This document shows positions 1 to 8,901 of a stretch of 24,282 bases of DNA, piece by piece. The stretch is from NCBI GenBank assembly GCA_003833135.1, contig QZLH01000006.1:171446-195727 (forward strand). The letters are read 5' to 3'. Below the pieces are notes generated by a model that saw only the letters and a list, made by a program, of their open reading frames with translations, searched no databases and was not told where the DNA came from. The translations under genes and the position numbers were made by a program. The stretch is from Oehlia diaphana. Taxonomy: Eukaryota > Glomeromycota > Glomeromycetes > Glomerales > Glomeraceae. The stretch's first letter is position 1. Each line of letters begins with the position of its first letter.

Positions 1-1279
1 AATTTCCCTTACGAAAACTAATTGGGATTGATAAATATATAAACGCTAGAGATAATAAAGTGTAAAAACGTTTTCTTGTTCTAATTGGTTCAAATGTAAG
101 TGATATGAATAATAACAATGGAATAAACCATATTGATAAATTGAATCAGGTAATTTTGGTGGAAATTCTTGCCATGTTAATAAAGGTGAATTAATGATGA
201 AGATTAATGTATGGGCGGTTGTTATAGACAAAAGTATATAAACCAGATTTGATTTTGTGAAAATTCTAGATTTAGATTCTAATTAAATTTAGTCTATGTA
301 TTTTTATGAAGTATTAAAAAAAAAAATGAATAAATGAATAATATGAAATATGATTTACGCTCTATACACGTTTATGAATTATCGAAATCTATATTTTCTA
401 ATATATAATATCTATGTTTATGTAAATTGTATGTAAAATCTTATATTTATCTAATGAATGTTTTCTGAACAAAGAATCTTTTCGAAATCCATCGCTTTAT
501 ATATATAATTTTTTTTTTTTTTCTTCGTTGATTTTGAAAGGATTATTTTTAGATCAACAAAAAATAAAAAAAAAAAATCATTGTTACAATAAGTTATTAC
601 TTTTTACATAATGTGACGTTTTTTTCGATGTTCATAATTTTCTAATTTTAGGTTAGGTTAAAAAGTAAATTGTTTTTTGACGATCATATTGATCAATGTG
701 TATGTCTTCTTAAATGATTGGCATTGTCGTAATGTATTTCCTTTTATGAGTTTCAAACAAAGAACAAATCAATCATCGATTTATAAAAAGAATATTTCTT
801 GGAAATAATATTTACAGTATTATATCACTGTAATCTTAATGTATGCATAAATTATGCTCTATTCGTTTCAAAAGTCTCTTCTAAAGTTCAAAAATTGTTC
901 GTCATGGGAGGACTTGATATTGTTAAACAAATTTACTCGCAGTAATTTTTTTCTAAAGTACTAAATAGTAAGAAAAATAAAAATCTTGGCAATTTTTCTT
1001 CTGTCTGCAGATTTTATTTTTAATAAACATTGATTAAATCGACTATATTATTTAATTTAATATAAATATTTTTTCTCTATTCGTATCTTTATTTTTTCCA
1101 TTTGCAAATATTGATAGACGGAATTTTTTTGTCCGATTTACAAATTCTTTTGCACATGCAAAACTTGTAATGTGAAACAATATTGATACTGAATACTTCT
1201 AATGATTCCGAATGTAATAATATATTATTATGCTTCATATGATTTACAAACTTTTTTAACACAAATAAACTTTCTGAGA
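1..1279. other. AT-rich gene-poor spacer
   Basis: No coding sequence, RNA gene or mobile element is supported here. The stretch is dominated by A/T runs, and the few open frames consist of low-complexity Ile/Leu/Tyr/Asn codons typical of random AT-rich DNA. A short GGTTAGGTTA motif near 651-660 is isolated and not a telomeric array. Confidence 0.6.
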
Positions 1280-1379
1280 CGGCTGATCAGCTATTGACAT
1301 AACTACTTTTGGTAATTTGAACCCTATTTTTAGCGAAATTTAATCCAAATCATATCGGCCGATCCCTGGGGGCGATCAG

Positions 1380-1527
1380 CTAAGAGGGACCGTCATATCA
1401 ATTGTCAGCTAATAAATTAAACTACACCATTTAAATAAAACAACGGGTTAGTAAGAGGGACAATGGGTTAGACGTGATTTACATAATAATATATATGATA
1501 AAAAGAGGGTTAGACGCGATTCTACAT
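1380..1527 (+). repeat. Cluster of short direct repeats (TAAGAGGGAC and GGGTTAGACG)
   Basis: TAAGAGGGAC occurs at 1380-1389 and again at 1451-1460. GGGTTAGACGTGATTTACAT at 1465-1484 is repeated as GGGTTAGACGCGATTCTACAT-like sequence at 1507-1527 with one substitution and one inserted base. GGGTTAG is also present at 1445. The cluster sits inside an 80-codon open frame (1474-1716, plus strand) that I do not recognise and that has no coding neighbours. It may be the edge of an unidentified transposable element, but no terminal inverted partner was found. Confidence 0.4.
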
Positions 1528-1901
1528 AGGCTTAAACGCACAAAAAAAGGAAATATTTTTTTGAGTTTTAGAGAATCAGATTACGTAATATTACTAGTTT
1601 TAGGGGAACAATTAAGGTCCAATTTCCCTAATCAGCCGATATGTAGTGCGGAATTTAGATTAGTTGGAATTCAAAATAATTTTTTCGAGAAAAAAAATGA
1701 TGGCGCAGTAAAATGATAAAATTATTGTCTTTTAATAATTTAAAATATAAATTTATTACCAAATTAAACTTTATTATTCCATAAATAAATCGTTGTTAAA
1801 TAGGAAATTTAACTATAAGTTTATAATCACGGCTCATTTTTTTGGACAAAAAATTTTTTTTTTTTCGAAATTTATTTATTTATTTATTTTTCGTTAAAAC
1901 C

Positions 1902-1977
1902 TATGCCAAGCCACTCTGGTCAAAAGTGTGCCGCATTTTACGGCAGGTGCGCCTGTTAACCAGAGTGGCTTGCCATA
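1902..1977. mobile_element. 72-bp TA-flanked palindromic mini-MITE
   Basis: The left arm TGCCAAGCCACTCTGGT (1904-1920) and the right arm ACCAGAGTGGCTTGCCA (1959-1975) are inverted repeats of 17 bp with one mismatch. TA lies immediately outside both arms (1902-1903 and 1976-1977), as expected for the target duplication of Tc1/mariner/pogo-type insertion. Between the arms is a second hairpin, TGCCG (1929-1933) against CGGCA (1941-1945). The element is visibly more GC-rich than its AT-rich surroundings and follows a TTTA microsatellite (1871-1890). It has no coding capacity. Family assignment from a TA duplication alone is tentative. Confidence 0.65.
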
Positions 1978-2373
1978 CTAGTTACGCTAACGAACTTTCA
2001 ATTTAGATATTTTTTTGAATTTAAGTCGATTCTCTAAACATTTTGAATACTGTACCGCACATAAAATGATATAACTCAATCTCGCATTATAAAAACTTAA
2101 ACAACAAAGTCTTGTATCACCACCAAAAAACTATTACGACTGATGTAATTTATTACTTATTTATAATTTAAGTATTTGCGTATTATATGAAAGTGCATGT
2201 TCATTTTCATCAATCGTAATATTAAAAAGTTCCAAATTAACACTGATGTTATAACGCTTGGGTTTGTCAGAAGATAATGCAATTATATCTGAACAGTTTA
2301 TCATCAAGCAAGAAACCCCTGTATTTTCTTAAATAATATCAAGATAATTCACTAAAAAGATATATAAAAAAAG

Positions 2374-2640
2374 AATGAATTATTTGCTTAGTAAAAGTAT
2401 CAGCTACAATATCTTTTGAAATTGGAGATCAACGGAACTTATCAGATTATCATACCGAGTTATTACAAAATCAAAGAAGAGCAGCAAGCTTCTAGAAGAC
2501 TGTGAGCAATAGCAAAATCATGATGTATTAGTGCGGTTGATGGAGATAAACTTTTAGATGTTAAGATGCAAGATATTCAGGAACAATTGGAACATGTTAC
2601 AAAGGAAGACACACAACCTTACAATAAGTGAGTTGAAGTT
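2374..2640 (+). pseudogene. Decayed unrecognised coding fragment
   Basis: Two overlapping plus-strand frames read like old coding sequence. The first (about 2374-2495) contains EIGDQRNLSDYHTELLQ and ends in a stop. A second frame (about 2462-2640) contains KIKEEQQASRRL and, after in-frame stops, DVKMQDIQEQLEHVTKEDTQ. The switch of frame and at least three stops indicate a relic. I do not recognise the family; the composition (charged, helical) is the only basis for calling it coding. Confidence 0.25.
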
Positions 2641-2649
2641 TCACCAGTT

Positions 2650-3486
2650 ATTGAGCATTAGACGCGCTTGTAATAGGGTTCTTTAGATAAGTTCCTTGAA
2701 AGAAGTTGCCAAACAGTTACGATAATAAGATTGAGAATTGATAAAAAAATCAAGATGAATAAAGTGATGTAACTCAATGCTTTTTTAAGCGTAAAAGTAA
2801 ATGAATCCTTATTTGAATTTTGTCAATTCTGGAATTATTTTCACTTTCACGTGTCAGTGAATAACGCCAGGACAGTTAAATCATATAGCAAATTGTGCAT
2901 ACAAATTTTGGAAATAAGCCATAGCATGAACAAAAATAATAAGTCTTTAATTCATCATAATTTCAATGATTAAATTATGATATAATACGCGGAAATCTGC
3001 CGATTCCGACTTTCGACGATATGCGCCGATTTGTGACGATTTGCGACATGAAAATTGACCGTCGGACATAAACACGTGGTATCGATGGAGTTCATTTCTT
3101 TATATAAATACTTTATAACTTATTTATCTTTTATAACACCATTTACTTTTACCGAATTATTTAGTAAAATATAGTCAATAAAAATAAAGGAACGAATCTA
3201 TGATCAAAAAAATCATTTTAGATAAAATTGGGATATATCCAACGGAAAATGATCGTTAGTAATCCGTAATAAATTTGACGGAAACACGCTATACGTCACA
3301 CAATTCAAATTAATTTATAAATTTTTTTTAATATATAGATTTTTTTTAAAATTACTATTTTAATTTATTCAGATTACATAGGTCGTGATTTACATGTGTA
3401 GAAAAGCCAAAAATAATGTATAATTTTATGATAATTTAATGCAAAAAAAAATATATATATACTCCTATATATTAAATATTTCGTGA
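2650..3486. other. Spacer with short 10-bp tandem repeat at 3014-3043
   Basis: No gene is visible. At 3014-3043 three consecutive diverged 10-mers occur (CGACGATATG, CGCCGATTTG, TGACGATTTG), preceded by a related CCGATTCCGAC. The rest is AT-rich. The right end is the 3' flank of the decarboxylase gene. Confidence 0.4.
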
Positions 3487-4707
3487 TTATTCAGCAATAT
3501 GAGCAATTGCAATCTGTTCGCCCACGCGATAATGCTTGTTTATGTCAGCAAGTATTTTAACTTTGCTCTGCGCTTGGAACAAGAGGACAATGTCAGATCC
3601 ACCAAACTGGAAATAAGATATCTCATCCCCTTTCTTTACTTCATCCCCTTCCACTACTACTTTCCCATCCTTCCCAATCTCCTCTCCCTTAACGGAGAGG
3701 ACCACAGAAGACACCTGAGCCATACCGATTGGTAAAACAGCAACTTTCCCAACTTTTGGTGAATCAATCACAATTAGACCGCGAGCCTGGCAGAATTGAT
3801 ATCCTGGAGAGTCCGGAGCATCAAGTGCTCGAGTAGGAATGAGTCTATGTTTGCCGTTAGAATGTTTTTTAACTTTAACTTCAAGATAGGCCTGACCTGG
3901 AATGACTTTGGCTTCGAGCACTTTGCCATCGACAGGAGCATGCTGACGATGATAGTCGTATGGTGCGAGAAATGCGTGCATAAATTTCCCTCCAGCAAAG
4001 TCATTTGCGTACTTACTGTCTGCAAGCAACTCGCCAATGGTCCAAGGTAGGCCTTTCAAATGTACAATTGAATCAGTATTGATATCCCAAGAGCCATCGA
4101 AGGTCGAGTCTGCGGCACTCACAATAATCGCAGGGTTGGAGGGACCGTCAATGGGCCGGGTTCCTGGCAAGAATTTTCGCGCGAAAAATTCGTTGAAAGT
4201 GTGCCCTAACCAGCCTCCTTGTGGAACCACGTAGGAGTCAACATTGTAGTTCTCCGCAGTACGAAAAGTCTCTAGAGATTCTTCGGTAAGTGATTTAGAC
4301 GTATTGAGAAATTGTCCCATGGCGTTGGAAAAATCGACTAACCATTCGGATAACGCCGTCAACGGCGGTGGTGGGTACGATGTAGGCTTAATAGGTGACT
4401 GAAAATCTTTAACCGATTTTTGATCGAGGATAAAGTACATCGTGCAAAGCATATTGTAAACGAAAGTTCCTGTTTCATCCTCTTTGGGCACCCACAATAC
4501 CAAGTAATTAAGAAAATTGTAGAAATCGGTCAAACTGCCAATATTACGCATATCTTCGACGCCTGTCTTTTGAGCGTCATAGACCGCCTGCTCAAATTTA
4601 TCATTCCAGTTACTGCCATCAATTATTTCCTTCAGCTTTTTAACAATAGGTTGATAGTCATTAGGAGTCTTAGGACTAGGGAAAGGCCCCAAAGATTGCT
4701 CAGTCAT
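3487..4707 (-). CDS. Phosphatidylserine decarboxylase family protein (pyruvoyl-dependent)
   Basis: A single uninterrupted 406-codon ORF starting at ATG 4707 and ending in TAA. The C-terminal half is the PS-decarboxylase domain: SAADST around D200, the AFLAPYDYHRQHAPVDG block (H253 and H256, matching the family YHR-H-P motif), PIGMAQVSSV near 326-335, and FQFGGSDIVLLF, where G370/S371 is the expected self-cleavage site that makes the pyruvoyl cofactor. Known family chemistry is decarboxylation of phosphatidylserine. The soluble branch, including the fungal tryptophan decarboxylase PsiD, acts on aromatic amino acids. This protein has no obvious signal peptide or membrane segment, and its long N-terminal region (residues 1-160) resembles the soluble branch, so the substrate is open. 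It is intronless and visibly less AT-rich than its flanks, unlike the intron-rich genes nearby, which could reflect retroposition or transfer. Confidence 0.88.
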   Translation of the reverse strand: MTEQSLGPFPSPKTPNDYQPIVKKLKEIIDGSNWNDKFEQAVYDAQKTGVEDMRNIGSLTDFYNFLNYLVLWVPKEDETGTFVYNMLCTMYFILDQKSVKDFQSPIKPTSYPPPPLTALSEWLVDFSNAMGQFLNTSKSLTEESLETFRTAENYNVDSYVVPQGGWLGHTFNEFFARKFLPGTRPIDGPSNPAIIVSAADSTFDGSWDINTDSIVHLKGLPWTIGELLADSKYANDFAGGKFMHAFLAPYDYHRQHAPVDGKVLEAKVIPGQAYLEVKVKKHSNGKHRLIPTRALDAPDSPGYQFCQARGLIVIDSPKVGKVAVLPIGMAQVSSVVLSVKGEEIGKDGKVVVEGDEVKKGDEISYFQFGGSDIVLLFQAQSKVKILADINKHYRVGEQIAIAHIAE

Positions 4708-5096
4708 GTTTTTCCGAGATATAATTTCGACGGACTTGTTACGCGAAATTTTTTGTAGGAATCAAATAAGATCCAAATACGTTCAAAGGCAGAGTTCAAA
4801 GATTTTTAATATTTAGTGATAACTCAAAAGATAAGAAATTGCTTCTCACTCGGTATTAAGGGAGACTGGAGGTTATGTTGATGCCTTCGCATCTTTATAT
4901 ATTGTTAAAAAAAAATAATAATAATAATATTGCGCCATTTAGTCATTTTCCAAGGAAGAGTCGTGTGAATTCTTGGCATAACGGGAATGGCTTTAGAAGG
5001 TAACGTTGATTTTTAGAATCGCGTTCCGAAAAAGGATATTAATTTGATATCAATACAACAGCTGATTGATTGATTCAAGGAACGCATTCAACTCAT
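4708..5096. other. Upstream region of the decarboxylase gene
   Basis: No coding sequence. This is the presumed promoter side of the minus-strand decarboxylase gene. An A/T-only stretch (about 4890-4930, containing TATATA on either strand) could serve as a core promoter element, but its distance of about 185 bp from the ATG makes this weak. Confidence 0.3.
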
Positions 5097-5140
5097 CGAC
5101 AATTACTTCACTGACAATCATTTCACCGACAAACGTTCAC
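5097..5140 (+). repeat. Three-copy 15-bp minisatellite
   Basis: Consecutive units CGACAATTACTTCAC (5097-5111), TGACAATCATTTCAC (5112-5126) and CGACAAACGTTCAC (5127-5140) differ by a few substitutions and one deletion. Confidence 0.6.
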
Positions 5141-5159
5141 CGAAGGATATGATCAGATC

Positions 5160-6110
5160 ATATACATATACAGTAATTTATATAAATTTTTTTTTAATAT
5201 TGTCCTAAATTAGTAATATGAACTCTAAAAAAAGTGGCGTAATAACAATTAACATTACATCAAAGTTCATGTAACGCGTTGTCGACATATTATAATAAAA
5301 TTAAATATATTATTATTTCTTTCTTATAAGAATAATCTTTTTTTTTTAATAATGTCTTAATTCGTAATTATTATAATATCGTTTTGGGACGACAGTATAT
5401 GAACTTTAAAAAAAATGGCGCAATAATAATTACACCGAATTTCAGTAATTAATAAAATTAAATATAATTTTCCTTTTTTTTAAAAAAAAAATAATAATTC
5501 AATAAAAAAACAAGACATAAATTAAAATATTGTTATAAAAATAAATTTGATTTGCTAATAAAATTTTGAGTTTTGACCAAATAGTAACAATAAATATATT
5601 ATTAGTATATCTTTCGTATAAAAATAATATTTTTTATTGCCCTAATTTAGTAATTATTATAACTTCAAATTTTTTTATTATCTCATATCAACATTATATG
5701 AACTTTAATTTAAAAAAAAAAGTACTAATTAACACGCTGCCGACATATACAGTAATTTTTAAATAAGATTAAACGTAAATTTTTATTTAAAAAAAAAAAA
5801 TGAATATCTTTTTCAATAAAAATAAACTTTTTTTCTTTTTTTTTTTAATATTCTCCTAATTTAGTAATTATTATAACAAATTTTTTTTAATATTGCATAT
5901 CATCTTTAAAAAAAGTGGCTTAAAAACATCTTATGTAACGCGTTGACGGCATATACAGTAAAATTGATGAAAAAAAAAAAATTTTTATTATTTTTATACG
6001 ATTGTTCTAATTTAGTAATTATTATAGCCTCTAATTTTTTTTTAATATTATTTGAGACAAACTTCAAAAAAAGGTGGCGCAATAACAATTACACCTAATT
6101 TCATGCACAC
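5160..6110 (+). repeat. Diverged tandem array, five units of roughly 160-300 bp
   Basis: The same succession of landmarks recurs: TAGTAATTATTATAA-like sequence, then ATGAACTTTAAAAAAAGTGG-like sequence, then GCGCAATAACAATTACACC or a variant, and in several units ACGCGTTG-CGACATATACAGTAA. The GTGGCG-type landmark is at about 5234, 5415, 5910 and 6073, with a more degraded unit around 5700-5760 (CACGCTGCCGACATATACAG). Copies carry many substitutions and indels, so the array is old. No unit has coding potential; the open frames here are poly-Lys/Phe artefacts. Confidence 0.55.
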
Positions 6111-6339
6111 ATTTCGGCTGCTAATTTAACCGGCATAAAGTGATGTAACTATTGATGTACAGTACAATGTGATTTTTCAATTTTTTTTATTCCAAGTTTA
6201 TTACGAGATCGTCATTCCCAATGACGTATAAGTATTTGAAGTACAAGAAATTCTTGATAACATCATTAGTTTATTTCGTAATATCTTTGAAAAATTCACG
6301 TTCCATTTTTCTTCTATAATTTATAAAAAGTATTTATAT
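6111..6339. other. Spacer between repeat array and MITE
   Basis: AT-rich sequence with no gene, hairpin or repeat that I could support. Confidence 0.4.
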
Positions 6340-6347
6340 TTTTTAAT

Positions 6348-6491
6348 GGGAATTGCTAAATCTCACCGCAGGTGATTTTCACCACACCAGCATTAATGGG
6401 CGGAGTTTCATGTCATTTTTAATTCTGCCCAAAATTCTACCCTAATTCTGGTGAGGTGACAATCACCAGCGGTGATATTTAGCAATACTCC
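6348..6491. mobile_element. 144-bp hAT-like MITE with 8-bp target duplication
   Basis: TTTTTAAT occurs immediately outside both ends (6340-6347 and 6492-6499), an exact 8-bp direct repeat as produced by hAT-type insertion. The ends are inverted repeats: the left arm begins GGGAATTGCTAAATCTCACC and the reverse complement of the right end begins GGAGTATTGCTAAATATCAC. Homology of the arms runs for about 35 bp with a few mismatches and continues weakly (CACCAG-ATTA) toward the centre. Each arm carries its own small palindrome (TCACCGCAGGTGA on the left). There is no ORF, so mobility would need a transposase in trans. Confidence 0.75.
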
Positions 6492-6814
6492 TTTTTAATA
6501 CTGTATTTTAATATTAGTAAATAGGACAAATAAAATAGTTGCATATTTAGGCTTTCTATCAAGAAGCATCTTGTCGATGCTGTCGTACAAACTTCACGAG
6601 ACGGTAATAAATGTTTTACCATTCTTGTACGTCTTGGTTATGAAATTATATTTAATATAAACAATATTAATCGTATATACTGTATATTAATAATAAATAT
6701 TAATAATAAAAATAATTTTCGTGACAATTTATTTTAATTCAATGATTATACTTTTTTTCATGATATTTAAATTTTTTGATTCAATCTAATTAATCCTGGA
6801 ATAGCTCTATAATT
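6492..6814. other. AT-rich spacer
   Basis: Contains the right target duplication of the 144-bp element and otherwise only AT-rich sequence without recognisable features. Confidence 0.4.
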
Positions 6815-6933
6815 GGGGGTCTTCACAAAAAAAGTGATTGAGATTGAGATTGAAATTTAATATAGAATTTCAATCTGATTGAAAAATCTCAATCTCAATC
6901 TCAATCTCAATCACGTTTTTTGTGAAGGCCCCC
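6815..6933. mobile_element. 119-bp fold-back element with ATTGAG subterminal repeats
   Basis: The left end GGGGGTCTTCACAAAAAAAG and the reverse complement of the right end, GGGGGCCTTCACAAAAAACG, form a terminal inverted repeat. It extends through GTGATTGAGATTGAGATTGA on both arms, roughly 40 bp in all. Each arm carries tandem ATTGAG hexamers (about two to three on the left, four on the right). The trinucleotide ATT flanks both ends (6812-6814 and 6934-6936), a possible 3-bp target duplication, though in AT-rich DNA this can occur by chance. Non-coding; superfamily not assignable. Confidence 0.6.
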
Positions 6934-7888
6934 ATTGTTACTTAGGGTGAATCGGTGAGTTCCCGAGAAAAAGTAAGTTGATGCTCCAAGTATTAATATA
7001 TAGGTGAGACCACTATCCATGATAACATGTCGAACTAATCAAAATTTTTTTTTCCTGATACTCATTACTTATTAGAATCAGTTTCTTCTTTGGTTAATAC
7101 AAAGCCTACTATATCAACCTTGGACGAGAAATTATGAAATTTGGGGAAGAAAAATGTAATATAATTTTTATATTGAAAGTGAAATGACATTTTTTCATTT
7201 TTTATTATATTATAAATTTCATAATTTTTTAAGCATTTCATAACATAGTCCTATCACTTCCAAAGTTTATCCATTACGACATATTTCAAAATCATGAAAA
7301 CCGGAATGCATCTACCTTTTTTTTTGATCATTTTATAATTAATTTATGTAAATAATACAAGCTGACGTAATAAATATGTAAAATTAATATGTGCGAAAGT
7401 TATTTAAAAGATTACTAATCGTTACGTTTCTGAATCCTGATAATAATAATAAACGTGATGCATGATATTGAATCACGTTACGCGACTTTCAATCTAGCCG
7501 ATCTTTGGAGTCGCCGACACGTTACATGGATGGTATGATTTTTTATATATGATCTAAAGTATGCAAATCCTAAGATATCATACATGTATGAATTTTACAT
7601 TCAAATACATGGCGATCAAGCAAAATATTACGCTATCTATCAATCTCAAATAGTATAATCAAAAAATAGTTCAAATGTTAAAGAAAAAGACAAATTTGCA
7701 TTTTTTTTTAATTTAAATATTATAAATATACTAAATAATTTGTAAACAGTCAATTTTGGAAATATATTTGCATGTTTTGAATATAACAAATTTTAATTAG
7801 TCGATGTGTCATTTATAACTAAACCCAATTTCACAAACAAATAAACAATTCTTATAAAATCAACCTAAAAAAAAAAAAAAAAAAAAAA
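6934..7888. other. AT-rich spacer, 3' side of hydrolase gene
   Basis: No gene seen. An uninterrupted A tract of about 22 nt (7867-7888) directly abuts the hydrolase stop codon. On the gene strand it is a T tract in the 3' untranslated region. Confidence 0.5.
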
Positions 7889-8901
7889 TTAAATATTGGA
7901 CACAAATTCTGTGATATCTTTAACAACTGATTTAGTGTCTTCCCATGGTGGTGAGTGTCCAACATCCTTATAAATGATTTTTTTCCCATTCTTAGCAAGA
8001 TTTGCAAATTGTAAACTATGTTCAAGCGTAATTAATTTATCTTTCTCCCCGATAAGATTTAATGTTGGAATATCTAAAGAACTAAAGAAATCTCTAAAAT
8101 CAAATTCTATAATTAAATAAAATTTTCTTAATTAAATTATATATAATAATGATTTTTTCCAAAAAATATTTTTTTTTTTAATTAATACTCACGTTTAACT
8201 TCAAATTTTCGATATTCAGGTGGTACAATAATAGATTCACCAAGCTTAAAAGCACGAAATTGATCAGATATTGGTTTAAAAGTTCTAAAATTCGAAAATC
8301 CGTTTAATCCATAAGCAATTGTTGAAAATTTATATTCTGGATCAATTGCTGCGATGGAATATTTTACAAGTTCTTCACTACTTAAACTTGCTTCTGTAAA
8401 GTTTAAATATATCATTCCTCCAATCGAAATAAATCCATCAATTTTGATATCAGGATTATTTTTCATAAATGTCATAGTAGTTGGAGTTCCCATTGACCAT
8501 CCAATTGTAATTATTTTTTTATTTGGTTTGTCTGTTTTAATTTTTGTTATTACGGCCTGAAGATCTTGTCCACTTAATTCAAGTGAGTACTCTTTAATAT
8601 CTCTAGGTTTATCACTTCGTCCAGTTCCTCGATAATCCCATCTAACAAGATGAAATTTTTCTCCAAGTTCTTCATCATACCATAATGGATGCCAAGATTG
8701 TCGTGATGACATATATCCACTGGTAAATAAAATTGTCGTCTTTTCTGGATTTCCTTTTTCTTCTACATAAATTTGAATTCCATTTCCACTACTAACATAA
8801 TAATTAACAGTTTCTATTGGAAATGTATGTATAGGAACTTGCGCAATTATTACTTTAAAAAAGAAACAACTAATAATTGTTAAAATTTTGATCAAATTCA
8901 T
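7889..8901 (-). CDS. Secreted alpha/beta hydrolase
   Basis: Two exons, 8901-8193 and 8106-7889, joined across an 86-bp intron (donor GTGAGT, acceptor ATAG) to give 308 residues. Residues 1-20 are a hydrophobic N-terminus after a single Lys, consistent with a signal peptide ending near IIAQ. The mature part is a classical alpha/beta hydrolase fold: an FTSG oxyanion-type loop (59-62), WDYRGTGRSDKP (88-99), nucleophile elbow GWSMG with S136, acid GEKD with D259, and GHSPPW with H287. All triad residues are present, so the enzyme is probably active. Residues flanking the nucleophile and the DYRGTGRSDKP block resemble epoxide-hydrolase/haloperoxidase-like and aminoacrylate-hydrolase-like members, but the substrate cannot be read from sequence. 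The second exon supplies the acid and the His, so a model stopping at the first exon would miss two of the three catalytic residues. Confidence 0.88.

Noticed and set aside
651..660. GGTTAGGTTA as a telomeric repeat
   Set aside because: Too short, not tandem beyond two imperfect units, and internal to a gene-containing region.
1474..1716. 80-codon plus-strand ORF
   Set aside because: Begins in low-complexity Ile/Tyr codons inside a cluster of direct repeats, with no recognisable domain; treated as part of a repeat region.
3499..4758. Several open frames on the plus strand and in another minus frame within the decarboxylase gene (for example 3796-4050 and 4420-4758)
   Set aside because: They overlap a strongly supported coding sequence and exist because that gene is less AT-rich; none has recognisable motifs.
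5566..6088. ORFs of 60-66 codons on both strands in the repeat array
   Set aside because: Composed of A/T homopolymer translations (Lys, Phe, Asn, Ile); artefacts of composition.
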